A stretch of 52,260 nt of DNA from Pseudomonadota bacterium (lineage in GTDB: Bacteria > Pseudomonadota > Gammaproteobacteria > Coxiellales > Coxiellaceae), in the NCBI GenBank assembly GCA_018241585.1, contig JAFEDN010000001.1, positions 1 through 52,260 of the forward strand, read 5' to 3'. Both the position numbers and the translations under genes were made by a program. The notes below the pieces were generated by a model. The model did no database searches and was not told the origin of the DNA. It worked only from the letters and a program-made list of their open reading frames with translations. Of the stretch, positions 25,202 through 34,417 are shown piece after piece (the stretch's first letter is position 1; each line of letters starts with the position of its first letter).

Positions 25202-26488
25202 ATGAATAGAGAAAATCGGGAACTTAGTTTTAGTAAGCATTTATTCAAACAAATTAATGCGAATCGTTGGCGTTATCCTGAAATATTATCGTATAGTTTG
25301 GTTGTTATCGGTTATCTGTTTTATTTACCGAGGTATTCTGAAGAAGATTTATCGACAGAGGTAGCAATCAGAGATATGAAAATGCCAACCGAAGTTGATC
25401 TTGCGGGAGAGGCCCGTCAGGAAAGACTTGAAAGGCAAGCTATTCCTGTCAATAGCTTCAGATTGGTGGTAATTGGTCCGTTATTGCAATTAGCAAGTGA
25501 TTTTTATCAAAGTTATAAATCATTCCCCACAGCCAAAGAAGAGCACCGAAAAGCTTGGGAGCGTTATCGAACGTTACGTGACTGTAAGGAAAGTAGTGAA
25601 CAATTGCTAAAACGGGTGAGACAACTCTTTGGTCAGCCTGCTATTAGTGAGACCAAGGCTCCCCAGTACACTGGTTTAGCTGGAAAAATAGATAAACTGT
25701 ATACTCGACTGGCCGGGCACATTAATGACGAAATCATAATTGATAACGACTGGTTATGTGCAATTACCCAAAGTTTAGTTCGTGAACCGGTAAAAGCGCC
25801 TGATGACTTCATATTTGAACGTCAAGCACTAATACAATGGTATGATATGGGTAGTCAGCAATGTGTTATCAATCGCAATATTGAGTTAATTGATCCCCGC
25901 CCTCTCCCGATCGAGATAAATTTGCAACGAAGGATATATAAATTTTTACAAGAGCAAGAATATAAAACATTACATAAATTAGTAACCAATAACGATCATA
26001 AAACATTAAAAACTTTGCTGGAGAATAACTCAAATCCTAATTTGACTAATAAGAAAAGTGGCCTTTCGCTCCTGCATTATGCTGCTCAATATGCTCATCC
26101 TGATGTTGTCCAGGTTTTATTAGAAAGTAAAGCCGATGTTAATCGGACAGTTCTAAGTGAGATTTCTTCTCTTAGCATAATCCTATCTTTTTCTCTTAAT
26201 ATGATGGTTTCTTTTTCGCTGCTAAATCCGCTCGGTATATTGGCCCGTCTTATCAGAGAAATATGTGGACGGACACTAGTAGCGTCGCCTGTAGAAATGC
26301 GCTTCTCAGGGTGGACTCCATTAATGTTTGCGGCGGACGGGCCTGGTGATAGCAGGAAAAAATGTGTCAGTTTACTGCTGAACGCAAAAGCCAATAGCGA
26401 TATCAAGAGCCTTTCTGGAGAAACAGCCTATTCCCTTGCCCAAGAGCACCAAAATGAAGCGCTACAGTCATTGCTCAGACCCGCTTGA
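25202..26488 (+). CDS. U-box and ankyrin-repeat protein, candidate host ubiquitin ligase effector
   Basis: This 428-residue protein has a U-box-like domain at about 183-250: WLCAITQSLVREPVKAPDD, then FERQALIQWYDMGSQQCVINR, matching the U-box order (CPIT, DPV, G/Y-R-IxxW, P). Ankyrin repeats follow at about 264-315 (LLHYAAQYAHPDVVQVLLESKADVN) and 369-425 (GWTPLMFAADG through LLLNAKANSD). U-boxes recruit E2 enzymes of the eukaryotic ubiquitin system, which bacteria lack. Legionella LubX is a precedent for a translocated U-box effector. A hydrophobic insertion of about 35 residues (SIILSFSLNMMVSFSLLNPLG) splits the ankyrin array and may be a membrane hairpin. An N-terminal hydrophobic stretch is at 28-43. 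Confidence 0.8.
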   Translation: MNRENRELSFSKHLFKQINANRWRYPEILSYSLVVIGYLFYLPRYSEEDLSTEVAIRDMKMPTEVDLAGEARQERLERQAIPVNSFRLVVIGPLLQLASDFYQSYKSFPTAKEEHRKAWERYRTLRDCKESSEQLLKRVRQLFGQPAISETKAPQYTGLAGKIDKLYTRLAGHINDEIIIDNDWLCAITQSLVREPVKAPDDFIFERQALIQWYDMGSQQCVINRNIELIDPRPLPIEINLQRRIYKFLQEQEYKTLHKLVTNNDHKTLKTLLENNSNPNLTNKKSGLSLLHYAAQYAHPDVVQVLLESKADVNRTVLSEISSLSIILSFSLNMMVSFSLLNPLGILARLIREICGRTLVASPVEMRFSGWTPLMFAADGPGDSRKKCVSLLLNAKANSDIKSLSGETAYSLAQEHQNEALQSLLRPA

Positions 26489-26626
26489 AGATTTCTATTT
26501 CAGCGGGTTACCCCACCTCTCTCGGTTGACGTTGTATCGTGGTTGATGGATAGGAATTGTCAATTCTGCGTTTGTTGAGTTAAACTCCTTCAGCCAAGAT
26601 ATTTTTGCAATAAGAGTAACCACTGA

Positions 26627-27676
26627 ATGAACTACGCCATTATTAAAAAGTTGCCCAGTCCGGAAAAAATAATAGAAGAAATTCCATTATCCAAAGCAGG
26701 ATATGAGCAAATTATTCGTGACCAAAAAGAAGTAAAAGCAATTTTGAGCGGCCAAGATTCTCGGTTATTAATGGTCGTCGGTCCTTGTTCGGCTTGGCCA
26801 AAAACTGCTGTTTTAGATTATGCCGATAAGTTATTAAAACTCAATGAATCGGTAAAGTCACACTTAAAATTGATTATGCGTGTTTATATCCAAAAACCGC
26901 GGACTACCAAAGGCTGGACCGGTCCGGTCAATCAACCGGACCCTTTAGCCTACCCTAATATTGAAGCGGGTATTCGTTACGCGCGGGATATGATGGTCAA
27001 AGTTGTAGAAAAAGGCTTAGCCATTGCTGATGAAGCGTTATTTACCCATAGTTCAAAGGGTTTTCTGGAATTACTTTCCTGGGTTGCTATTGGCGCCCGC
27101 AGCACCGAAGATCAAGAACATCGAATTTTTGCTTCCGCTATTGATTGTCCGGTCGGTATGAAAAATCCTACTCATGGTTCATTAACCGTGGCAATAAATA
27201 GTATCTTGGCAGCGCAATCTACCCATGTTGCAGTTTTTGACGGCTATGAAGTCCAAACTAACGGCAACCCCTTCGCTCACTTGGTGCTTCGCGGCAGCCA
27301 AAGCGGGCCTAATTTCAGTATTGAACATTTACGTCAAGCTCAGAAATTAATGGCAGGTCATCAAATTAAAAATCCCTCGATCGTGGTCGATGCTAGCCAT
27401 GATAACTGTCTGGTAGAGGGTAAAAAAGATTATCGATTACAGCCAAAAGTGATTGAAGCGGTCATGGACACAATCCAGCAGTTCCCAGAAATGGGTAAAT
27501 TGGTAAAAGGCTTTATGATGGAAAGCTTTATAAAAGAAGGTCATCAAAAAGTAGAGCCTGGGCGTTCGCAATCAATCGATATGGGTGGATTATCGATTAC
27601 CGATGGTTGTGTAGGATGGCAAGCCACTGAAGATTTTTTGTTGAAATTAGCAGAGCGAAAAGCAGCTTATGGCTAA
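26627..27676 (+). CDS. aroG: Class I (AroG/F/H-type) DAHP synthase
   Basis: This 349-residue 3-deoxy-D-arabino-heptulosonate-7-phosphate synthase condenses PEP and erythrose-4-phosphate, the entry step of the shikimate pathway. Length matches E. coli AroG (350). Motifs include VGPCSAWP (GPCS), YIQKPRTTKGWTGPVNQPD, GARSTEDQEHR and a metal-binding DASHDN. The Tyr/Phe/Trp feedback type cannot be told by eye. It begins a run of seven tightly packed genes: its last 8 bases overlap the start of aroB. Confidence 0.95.
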   Translation: MNYAIIKKLPSPEKIIEEIPLSKAGYEQIIRDQKEVKAILSGQDSRLLMVVGPCSAWPKTAVLDYADKLLKLNESVKSHLKLIMRVYIQKPRTTKGWTGPVNQPDPLAYPNIEAGIRYARDMMVKVVEKGLAIADEALFTHSSKGFLELLSWVAIGARSTEDQEHRIFASAIDCPVGMKNPTHGSLTVAINSILAAQSTHVAVFDGYEVQTNGNPFAHLVLRGSQSGPNFSIEHLRQAQKLMAGHQIKNPSIVVDASHDNCLVEGKKDYRLQPKVIEAVMDTIQQFPEMGKLVKGFMMESFIKEGHQKVEPGRSQSIDMGGLSITDGCVGWQATEDFLLKLAERKAAYG

Positions 27677-28778
27677 AATAATGGTTGATATTCCGCCGGT
27701 GGCCGCTCAACGTTATCCAATTCTGATTGAATCAGAGCTGTTACCCCAGCCGTTAACTTGGTTACCCAAAAAACCTTACTCACAGATAGTGATTATTACC
27801 GATAATCAGGTAAAAAAATTGTATGGTTTAGCTTTAAAAGCATCCCTGATGTCAATTGGCTGGAAGGTAGGGTTGATATCCTTTGCTGCTGGCGAAGCTA
27901 CTAAAAATCAACAAACCAAACAGTCATTGGAAGAGAACATGCTGCAAAAGGGTTGCGATCGCCAAACACTGGTGCTGGCTTTAGGCGGCGGTGTTGTCGG
28001 TGATCTGGCAGGTTTTGTGGCCGCTACCTTTATGAGAGGCATTGATTATATTCAAATCCCCACCTCCTGGTTGGCGATGGTCGATAGCAGTGTCGGAGGT
28101 AAAACGGCTATTGACACTGCTTATGGTAAAAATCTAATTGGCGCTTTTTGGCAGCCTGTTAGTGTGGTGGCGGATATGGACTGTTTAAAATCGCTTCCTA
28201 AAAAACATTTAATTAATGGTTTGATTGAAGCGATAAAAATGGCGGTGACTTTTGATGCTAAAGGTTTTAGCTTTATTCAAAATCATTTAGTTGGCATTTT
28301 AGCCAAGGAAACGCAGTTGTTGCAGCAAGTTACCCGGCGGGCAGTCAAAATTAAATCGAAAGTGGTTGGCCAAGACCCAAGAGAAACCGGCTTGCGCATG
28401 ACTTTAAACTGGGGCCATACTATTGGCCATGCAATTGAGAAAATAGCAGATTATCAAATATTACATGGTTATGCAGTGGCTTATGGTATTCTCCTGGAGG
28501 CTAAAATTTCTGAGATATTAGGAATTTTACCTAGTGAGGACTATATTCAAATAGCGGATTGCTTTGCTCAGTTAAAGATTCATGCTGTGGATATTAAAAA
28601 ATATCCGTGCGATGAATTGTTGCGGGCGACTCGCAGCGATAAAAAGAACAAATTTGGCTTAGTGCGCTATGTGTTGTTGAAAAAGATTGGTGAGGTTTGG
28701 ATGCATGAAGGAGAATATGCTCACGAAGTGGCAGACAACATAGTTCGAAAGGCGTATAAAATAATAGTTGACAGTTAA
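27669..28778 (+). CDS. aroB: 3-dehydroquinate synthase
   Basis: This 369-residue NAD- and metal-dependent enzyme converts DAHP to 3-dehydroquinate. The nucleotide-binding and active-site blocks are clear: ALGGGVVGDLAGFVAATFMRGIDYIQIPTSWLAMVDSSVGGKTAID is the family core, with the metal ligands in the GLIEAIKMA and NWGHTIGHAIE segments (Glu and His). DKKNKFG-type sequence with conserved Lys follows near the C-terminus. Translation start overlaps aroG by 8 bases; aroC follows after 30 bases. Confidence 0.95.
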   Translation: MAKIMVDIPPVAAQRYPILIESELLPQPLTWLPKKPYSQIVIITDNQVKKLYGLALKASLMSIGWKVGLISFAAGEATKNQQTKQSLEENMLQKGCDRQTLVLALGGGVVGDLAGFVAATFMRGIDYIQIPTSWLAMVDSSVGGKTAIDTAYGKNLIGAFWQPVSVVADMDCLKSLPKKHLINGLIEAIKMAVTFDAKGFSFIQNHLVGILAKETQLLQQVTRRAVKIKSKVVGQDPRETGLRMTLNWGHTIGHAIEKIADYQILHGYAVAYGILLEAKISEILGILPSEDYIQIADCFAQLKIHAVDIKKYPCDELLRATRSDKKNKFGLVRYVLLKKIGEVWMHEGEYAHEVADNIVRKAYKIIVDS

Positions 28779-28808
28779 GTACGGCTGGGTTGCTTTTTTG
28801 AGGGTGAG

Positions 28809-29909
28809 ATGCCAGGAAATAGTTTTGGACAAATGTTTCGGATCACTACCTGCGGAGAATCGCATGGTGGCGCAGTGGGGGTTATTATAGATGGATGCCC
28901 TCCCGGATTAGAAATTACTGAAGCCGAAATACAAACGGAATTAGATCGACGTAAACCTGGTCAAAGCTCAATTACTACTCCTCGTCAAGAACAAGATACC
29001 ATTCATATTTTATCGGGTGTTTTTGAAGGTAAAACTACCGGCACTCCTATTTTATTATTAGCTTATAATGCTGATATGCGGCCGGAAGATTATGCCGAAT
29101 TAAAATCTCTGTATCGCCCTTCTCATGCTGATTTTACTTATTTGAAAAAATACGGTCTGAGAGATTTCCGTGGCAGTGGACGCGCCAGCGCCCGAGAAAC
29201 TTTAGCGCGTGTGGCTGCTGGAGCGATTGCCAAGAAATTTTTGAGTAGGTTTTTGAACATAGAAATATTTAGTTATGTCGAGCAGGTAGCAAATATTAAA
29301 ACGGATATAGATTATCAAAACGTTACTACAGCAGAGATTGAAAAAAATATGGTTCGTTGTCCCGATCAAAAAAAAGCTCAAGAAATGATTGAATTGATTG
29401 AAAAGATCAAGAGCCAAAAGGATTCTATTGGTGGAGTAATTAAGGGAGTCATTCGGCGTGTACCAATTGGGTTAGGCGAGCCTGTATTTGATAAGTTGTC
29501 TGCCGATTTGGGCAAAGCAATGTTAAGCATTAATGCAGTTAAAGGTTTCGAAATAGGTTCGGGTTTTCAAGGTATTAATCTTCTGGGTAGCCAACATAAT
29601 GATCCTTTTACCATTGAAAATGGCCAGGTGAAATTATTGAGCAATCATGCCGGCGGTGTTTTGGGTGGTATTACTACTGGAGCAGATATTTATTTTCGCG
29701 TGGCTTTTAAACCGGTATCGACTATCGGTGTGCAGCAACAAACAGTTAACATTAGCAACCAACCTACTACTGTTGCGGCTGCTGGGCGGCATGATCCTTG
29801 TGTATTGCCCAGAGCGGTACCTATTGTTGATGCTATGTCTGCTTTAGTGATTATCGATCATTATCTTCGTCACCAGGGACAAAATTCAGCAATTCCAATA
29901 GAGTCTTAA
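28809..29909 (+). CDS. aroC: Chorismate synthase
   Basis: This 366-residue FMN-dependent lyase makes chorismate from EPSP. Signatures present: [31 protein letters not shown] at the N-terminus, the block [28 protein letters not shown], and the C-terminal [18 protein letters not shown]. Length is normal (E. coli 361). It is followed by the prephenate dehydratase-like gene after only 3 bases, so it is within the same transcript. Confidence 0.96.
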   Translation: MPGNSFGQMFRITTCGESHGGAVGVIIDGCPPGLEITEAEIQTELDRRKPGQSSITTPRQEQDTIHILSGVFEGKTTGTPILLLAYNADMRPEDYAELKSLYRPSHADFTYLKKYGLRDFRGSGRASARETLARVAAGAIAKKFLSRFLNIEIFSYVEQVANIKTDIDYQNVTTAEIEKNMVRCPDQKKAQEMIELIEKIKSQKDSIGGVIKGVIRRVPIGLGEPVFDKLSADLGKAMLSINAVKGFEIGSGFQGINLLGSQHNDPFTIENGQVKLLSNHAGGVLGGITTGADIYFRVAFKPVSTIGVQQQTVNISNQPTTVAAAGRHDPCVLPRAVPIVDAMSALVIIDHYLRHQGQNSAIPIES

Positions 29910-29912
29910 GTT

Positions 29913-30482
29913 ATGGAAAAATATATTCTGGGAGTTTCTGGGGAGCCTGGTTCTTTTTCTGAAGAAGCTGGTTTGCAATATGCCGACAAGGCTGACCTTA
30001 CCGTTGCTTTATCCTATTTGGTCGATATGGAAGGCGTGTTAGCGGCGATCGATCAAGGGAAAATAGATTTAGGCATTTTCCCTGTTGTTAATTCCATTGG
30101 CGGATTAGTGAGCATGGCTTTTGAAGCCATGGGTAAGTATTTATTTGTTTACCTTGACCAATTGCAAATTAATGTTAATCAATGTTTGATGGCGCGTGCC
30201 GGGTTGCAGCTATCGGAAATTCGCAGCGTGGTTTCTCATCCGCAAGGTTTTGCTCAAAGCGAAGTTTTTTTAAAAAAAAATTTAGCTACAGTGACTCGGA
30301 TTTTGTGGCAGGACACCGCTAAAGCGGCTCGCGAATTAGCCAGTGGAGTTTTGCCGCCGGATTGCGCAGTAATCGCTTCCGCCAAAGCAGCCAAGATGTA
30401 TCAGTTGGAAATTTTAGCCGAGAATATCCAGGGTCTCAGCCCCAATTTAACAACTTTCATCATCGTCAAAAAAGCTAAATAA
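29913..30482 (+). CDS. pheA: Prephenate dehydratase domain protein, ACT domain absent, divergent active site
   Basis: This 189-residue protein has only the dehydratase domain that converts prephenate to phenylpyruvate. It lacks both the chorismate mutase domain of E. coli PheA and the C-terminal Phe-sensing ACT domain, so allosteric control by Phe is not expected. SGEPGSFSEEAG (usual GxxGS/TFSExA), SHPQGFAQ (conserved Gln) and a CLMAR strand are present. Two hallmark positions differ: the PIENS block is PVVNS (the Glu is Val), and the TRF motif is TTF. Because the gene sits between aroC and tyrA, pathway context supports dehydratase or arogenate dehydratase activity, but the changes make it less certain than its neighbours. 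Confidence 0.8.
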   Translation: MEKYILGVSGEPGSFSEEAGLQYADKADLTVALSYLVDMEGVLAAIDQGKIDLGIFPVVNSIGGLVSMAFEAMGKYLFVYLDQLQINVNQCLMARAGLQLSEIRSVVSHPQGFAQSEVFLKKNLATVTRILWQDTAKAARELASGVLPPDCAVIASAKAAKMYQLEILAENIQGLSPNLTTFIIVKKAK

Positions 30483-30492
30483 TAGGTTAGTT

Positions 30493-31242
30493 ATGAAAAT
30501 AAAATTTGGAATCATTGGATTTGGACGCTTTGGCCAACTCTGGGCCAAGGCGCTGTTACCTTTTGGATCAGTATGGGTTTATGATAAAAATACTAGTGAA
30601 AAGATATCCGATTCAGCGATTAAAGTAAGCAATCTTGAAGAAGTGTTAAAAAATGCAGAGATACTTTTTTTACTAGTGCCTATTTCAGAATTTGAATTAT
30701 CTTGCCGACAAATAAAAGATTTGGTTCAACCTAATACATTAATAGTGGATTGCTGTTCGGTCAAAGTTCATCCTGTTAACATTATGCAGAAAATATTTAA
30801 TCCTAGCCAGCCGTTATTAGGAACTCATCCGTTATTTGGTCCTGATTCGGTAAAACGTACTGGAGGTCTGCAAAAACATAAGATTGTTTTATGTCCGGTA
30901 CGAGTTTCAGAACAACAATTGGAAATTCTAACTCAAATTTTTGAAAAGATGGGGCTTAATATGCTCCGTACTACTCCTGAAGATCATGATCGAGAAATGG
31001 CTAATTCCCAAGGTTTAGTTCATTTTATTGGTAGAGGCCTGGCGGCTTTGGATTTAAAACCCCAGGAAATTTCCACACCTGATTTCCAAGCTTTATTGAA
31101 TATCAATCAGATGGTGGTTAACGATACCTGGCGGCTGTTTTTAGATATGCATCAGTATAATCCTTATACTAGACAGATTCGTCAAAGATTTATTCACCAA
31201 CTAACCAAATTGGAAGAGGCGATAAGTCATGGAAGAGATTAA
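30493..31242 (+). CDS. tyrA: Prephenate/arogenate dehydrogenase
   Basis: This 249-residue NAD(P)-dependent dehydrogenase makes 4-hydroxyphenylpyruvate (or tyrosine from arogenate). It has an N-terminal Rossmann fold GIIGFGRFGQLWAK, the substrate-binding GTHPLFGPDSVK and REMANSQGLVHF, with the conserved His of both blocks. It is short, without ACT or mutase domains, and the start MKIKFGIIGFGRFGQ resembles the compact plant-type arogenate dehydrogenases. Cofactor and substrate preference cannot be fixed by eye. It overlaps the chorismate mutase gene by 14 bases. Confidence 0.88.
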   Translation: MKIKFGIIGFGRFGQLWAKALLPFGSVWVYDKNTSEKISDSAIKVSNLEEVLKNAEILFLLVPISEFELSCRQIKDLVQPNTLIVDCCSVKVHPVNIMQKIFNPSQPLLGTHPLFGPDSVKRTGGLQKHKIVLCPVRVSEQQLEILTQIFEKMGLNMLRTTPEDHDREMANSQGLVHFIGRGLAALDLKPQEISTPDFQALLNINQMVVNDTWRLFLDMHQYNPYTRQIRQRFIHQLTKLEEAISHGRD

Positions 31243-31495
31243 GAAATTGCGTGAAAGAATCAATAAGATCGATCAAGCCATTATTCAGAAGCTGGCTACT
31301 AGAGAAAAAATAGTCAGAAAAATCGGCTTATTCAAGGCGGCTAAAAAAAAAGATATTCAAGATGTAGCTCGCGAAAAAAAATTACTACATTTTTATAATA
31401 AATTATGTAAACAGTATCAATTGGATCAAGTTTACGTCAATCAAATTTTCAAACTGATTATTTCACACTCAAAGAAGTTGCAAAAAAATGTCTAA
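31229..31495 (+). CDS. AroQ-class chorismate mutase, free-standing
   Basis: This 88-residue all-helical enzyme converts chorismate to prephenate. The residues of the AroQ active site are in order: Arg in KKLRERINKID, Arg in TREKIVRKIG, Lys in GLFKAAKKK, Asp and Glu in DVAREKK, and Ser/Gln near the end (SHSKKLQ). In many enterobacteria this domain is fused to PheA or TyrA; here it is a separate short gene that overlaps tyrA by 14 bases and aroDE by 8, which probably balances its output with both. Confidence 0.92.
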   Translation: MEEIKKLRERINKIDQAIIQKLATREKIVRKIGLFKAAKKKDIQDVAREKKLLHFYNKLCKQYQLDQVYVNQIFKLIISHSKKLQKNV

Positions 31496-32987
31496 ATTTC
31501 TACGGATTGCTTCAATTCTAGCGGATAATGCAGCAAGCGCTGATCAACAAATTCAATGGGTTTTAACCCAAGCGGATGTTATTGAGTTAAGGTTGGACCT
31601 TTGGCGTAATTTAGAACTGGAAACTATTATTGATTTACGAAAACGACTCACTTTGCCGGTAATTTTTACTTTAAGAAGCAAAAATCAAGGCGGTTATTGT
31701 GAATTGCCGGAAAATGAACGGTTAAGTTGGCTGGAAAAACTGGCCGAACTACACCCTGAATACTTAGATGTGGAATATGATATTTCAAAAGATTGGTTAA
31801 ACTCATTGCGCAGCCGGTTTCCTAAAATAACCATTATTGGGTCTTTTCATGATTTTACCGGTGTGCCTGAAAACCTGCAACAGACGCTGACAATGGTTGC
31901 TGATCCTGCTTTTAATATTTTAAAAATTGTCGTATTTGCGCATCATCTTGATCAAGCTTTAAGGTTCATGATTTTTACCCGCACGGTTCAATTAGATTGT
32001 CCGCTAATTGCTTTTGCGATGGGTGAATCAGGGCAAATCAGCCGTATTTTAGCGCCTATTATCGGCAGTTTAGCCACTTATGGCTGTATTGATGCGGAGC
32101 ATCAAACTGCTCCTGGACAGCTAACACTTTCTGAATTAAATGATGTGTACCATGTTGCTCAACTGAATCGGCATACTCATATTTACGCTTTATTGGGAGA
32201 CCCGGTTACTCAAAGCCCGGGTCACAAATTCCATAATCGAATGTTTTTAGAATTGGGTAAAAATGCTGTCTACGTAAAATGCCGGGTACCGCCTGAAAGG
32301 TTGGCAGCGACTGTTACTCTGATGAAACAGCTCCCTTTTTTTGGCTTCAGCGTTACCATTCCGCATAAAGAAACCATTGTTGCCTATTTAGACCGTTTAA
32401 TCGGTGACGCTGAGCAGATTAAAATTGTTAACACCATTAAAGTTGAAGATCAGGCTTACATCGGTTACAACACCGATGCAGTAGGTGCGGTTAGTGTTTT
32501 AGAAGAATATGGACCACTAGAAAATAAACGTTGTTTGATTTTAGGCGCAGGAGGGTCAGCAAAAGCGCTGGCTTTTGCCATTTTATGTAAAAACGCTGAA
32601 GTGACACTGTGCAATCGCACTTTTGTTCGAGCCCAATTGTTTATCGAAAAATTCGGAGGCAAGGCGATCGATTTCGAAACACTCTTTGCTAGCAGTGATT
32701 TTCCATACGATATCGTCATCAATACTTTACCTAAAGATGCTTATGAAGCCCAATGTGGTAATTGGCAGATTCCTGCAACCGCAAGTGGTATTGCCATGGA
32801 AATTGTATTGAAGCCTTTGGAAACACTATTTGTGAAAACAACTAAAATTGCTGGTTGGCATGGTATCACTGGGGATAAATTATTTGCTGCACAAGCAATA
32901 CGCCAATTAAAAATTTGGTTCGATCTTCAAGATAGTATAATTGATTTAGATGGCATAATCAGAGTAGTATTAGCCTCCAACCCTTAA
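31488..32987 (+). CDS. aroDE: Bifunctional 3-dehydroquinate dehydratase-shikimate dehydrogenase
   Basis: This 499-residue fusion performs two steps: dehydration of 3-dehydroquinate and NADPH reduction of 3-dehydroshikimate. Residues 1-220 are a type I dehydratase (ELRLD, TLRSKNQGG, DVEYD; a Schiff-base Lys is expected in the LKIVVFA segment). Residues about 230-499 are AroE: YALLGDPVTQSPGHKFHN (shikimate Ser and His), SVTIPHKE (catalytic Lys), NTDAVG (catalytic Asp) and GAGGSAKALAFA (NADP loop). AroD-AroE fusions are known from plants and Chlamydiae; most gammaproteobacteria have separate genes. It ends the aromatic operon. Confidence 0.95.
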   Translation: MSKFLRIASILADNAASADQQIQWVLTQADVIELRLDLWRNLELETIIDLRKRLTLPVIFTLRSKNQGGYCELPENERLSWLEKLAELHPEYLDVEYDISKDWLNSLRSRFPKITIIGSFHDFTGVPENLQQTLTMVADPAFNILKIVVFAHHLDQALRFMIFTRTVQLDCPLIAFAMGESGQISRILAPIIGSLATYGCIDAEHQTAPGQLTLSELNDVYHVAQLNRHTHIYALLGDPVTQSPGHKFHNRMFLELGKNAVYVKCRVPPERLAATVTLMKQLPFFGFSVTIPHKETIVAYLDRLIGDAEQIKIVNTIKVEDQAYIGYNTDAVGAVSVLEEYGPLENKRCLILGAGGSAKALAFAILCKNAEVTLCNRTFVRAQLFIEKFGGKAIDFETLFASSDFPYDIVINTLPKDAYEAQCGNWQIPATASGIAMEIVLKPLETLFVKTTKIAGWHGITGDKLFAAQAIRQLKIWFDLQDSIIDLDGIIRVVLASNP

Positions 32988-33063
32988 TCAAGGGTGAGGG
33001 TTCCTTAGGCTAAACATGCATACGCAACTTACCCTGTGAACGATTACATTCAAGGATGATGTT

Positions 33064-34317
33064 ATGGCATCAAAAAATACAGATGATCCAAACGATCAAA
33101 GGCTAGTGGTCACCAGAATTGATTTTAGTAATGAACCTGTGGATGACCATGCAGATGCTAAAGCAACTCAAGTTTTAGAACATGCTGGTCAACCCATTAT
33201 CAAACCTCAGCCATTGTTCATGAAACGTGCTCGAGGATATGTACCTGAGCCAATTATTTTATCTCATGAAATGCCTGCTATTTTAGGGTTAGGTGGTCAA
33301 AATAAAAATACTTTGTGTATTATCCGGGGTAAAGAGGCTTTTGTGTCACAGCCAATCGGGGATTTGAATAATCCTGCTACTATCCATGATTTTCATCAGA
33401 CATTAACTCATTTACTGAAAGTGTTGAACATCAAGCCGGATTATGTAGCGCATGATTTTCATCCTGATTTTTATACCACTCGGATTGCAGAAAATTTTGC
33501 GGTTCCTGCATATCCGGTACAACATCACCATGCCCATTTATCTAGTGTTGCAGCAGAATACAGTGTGCAAGGCCCCGTTTTAGGATTAGCTTTAGATGGC
33601 TTTGGGATAGGTGAAAACCAGCAGCATTGGGGCGGAGAATTATTTTTTCTTCAAGGGTCACAATATCGGCGATTGGCCTGTTTACAGCCGTTGCCGCAAC
33701 CAGGAGGCAGTGAAATAGTAGCTCGTGAGCCTTGGCGAATGGCGTTAGCGGTTTTATTCGCTATTCATTTGGAGTCGGAAATACCTCGTCTTTTAAAGTC
33801 ATTTAAATACGCGCCGTTGCTTGAGCTTCTCAAAAGGAAAATTCATTGTCCGTTAACCAGTAGCTGCGGACGTTTATTCGAAGCAATCAGCGCTTTGTTA
33901 GGGGTCTGTTCTTATGCTAATTACGACGGCCAAGCCGCGTTGGAATTGGAAGGGATCATTCAGACCGGTGAAGTAGCACAAGCAGGGTGGAAAATGACTG
34001 AAAACCATCTAGATATGTTACCTCTGGTTCCTTATTTGCTGGATCAAAGCCCTAGTAAAGCTGCGGCGGTATTTCATGTGACTTTTGCGCATGCGTTAAC
34101 AGAGTGGGTTAAACGTTATGCTATCAATTTGCAAATTAGCACTGTGTTATTATCGGGGGGCTGCTTTGTGAATAAAGCATTATCTGCTTTGTTACTGAAT
34201 AACCTAAAGCAGGCAGGTTTGAATCCTTTCCTGCCAGAACAATTGCCGCCTCATGATGGCGGGTTAAGCTTGGGTCAAGCGTGGGTGGTTTCGCAAATGC
34301 TAGAAAAAAATCAGTAA
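33064..34317 (+). CDS. HypF C-terminal-half protein (Kae1-like carbamoyltransferase)
   Basis: This 417-residue protein equals the carbamoyl-transfer half of HypF. After about 68 unrelated residues it joins the HypF sequence at KRARGYVPEPI, the end of the YrdC region. It then shows the Kae1-like features VQHHHAHL (metal ligands), LALDGFGIG, WGGELF, REPWRMA and LSGGCFVNKALS with C-terminal DGGLSLGQA. The acylphosphatase, zinc-finger and YrdC domains that make carbamoyl adenylate are missing. No hydrogenase or other hyp gene lies nearby. It may be a repurposed carbamoyltransferase (as in TobZ-like enzymes, which however keep a YrdC part) or depend on a partner elsewhere. AAGGA precedes the ATG. 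Confidence 0.85.
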   Translation: MASKNTDDPNDQRLVVTRIDFSNEPVDDHADAKATQVLEHAGQPIIKPQPLFMKRARGYVPEPIILSHEMPAILGLGGQNKNTLCIIRGKEAFVSQPIGDLNNPATIHDFHQTLTHLLKVLNIKPDYVAHDFHPDFYTTRIAENFAVPAYPVQHHHAHLSSVAAEYSVQGPVLGLALDGFGIGENQQHWGGELFFLQGSQYRRLACLQPLPQPGGSEIVAREPWRMALAVLFAIHLESEIPRLLKSFKYAPLLELLKRKIHCPLTSSCGRLFEAISALLGVCSYANYDGQAALELEGIIQTGEVAQAGWKMTENHLDMLPLVPYLLDQSPSKAAAVFHVTFAHALTEWVKRYAINLQISTVLLSGGCFVNKALSALLLNNLKQAGLNPFLPEQLPPHDGGLSLGQAWVVSQMLEKNQ

Positions 34318-34417
34318 TTGTTCACGTAAGCAATTACGTCTCTCTATCAGTTCGATCCATTATCGCAGTTGAAGCCCTAAATCTTAAAAAGCCAGCTTTT
34401 GAATTTTAAAGAAATTA

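Noticed and set aside
32976..33000. Short ACCCTT/AAGGGT stem after aroDE as a terminator
   Set aside because: The stem is only 6 bases and no T-run follows it.
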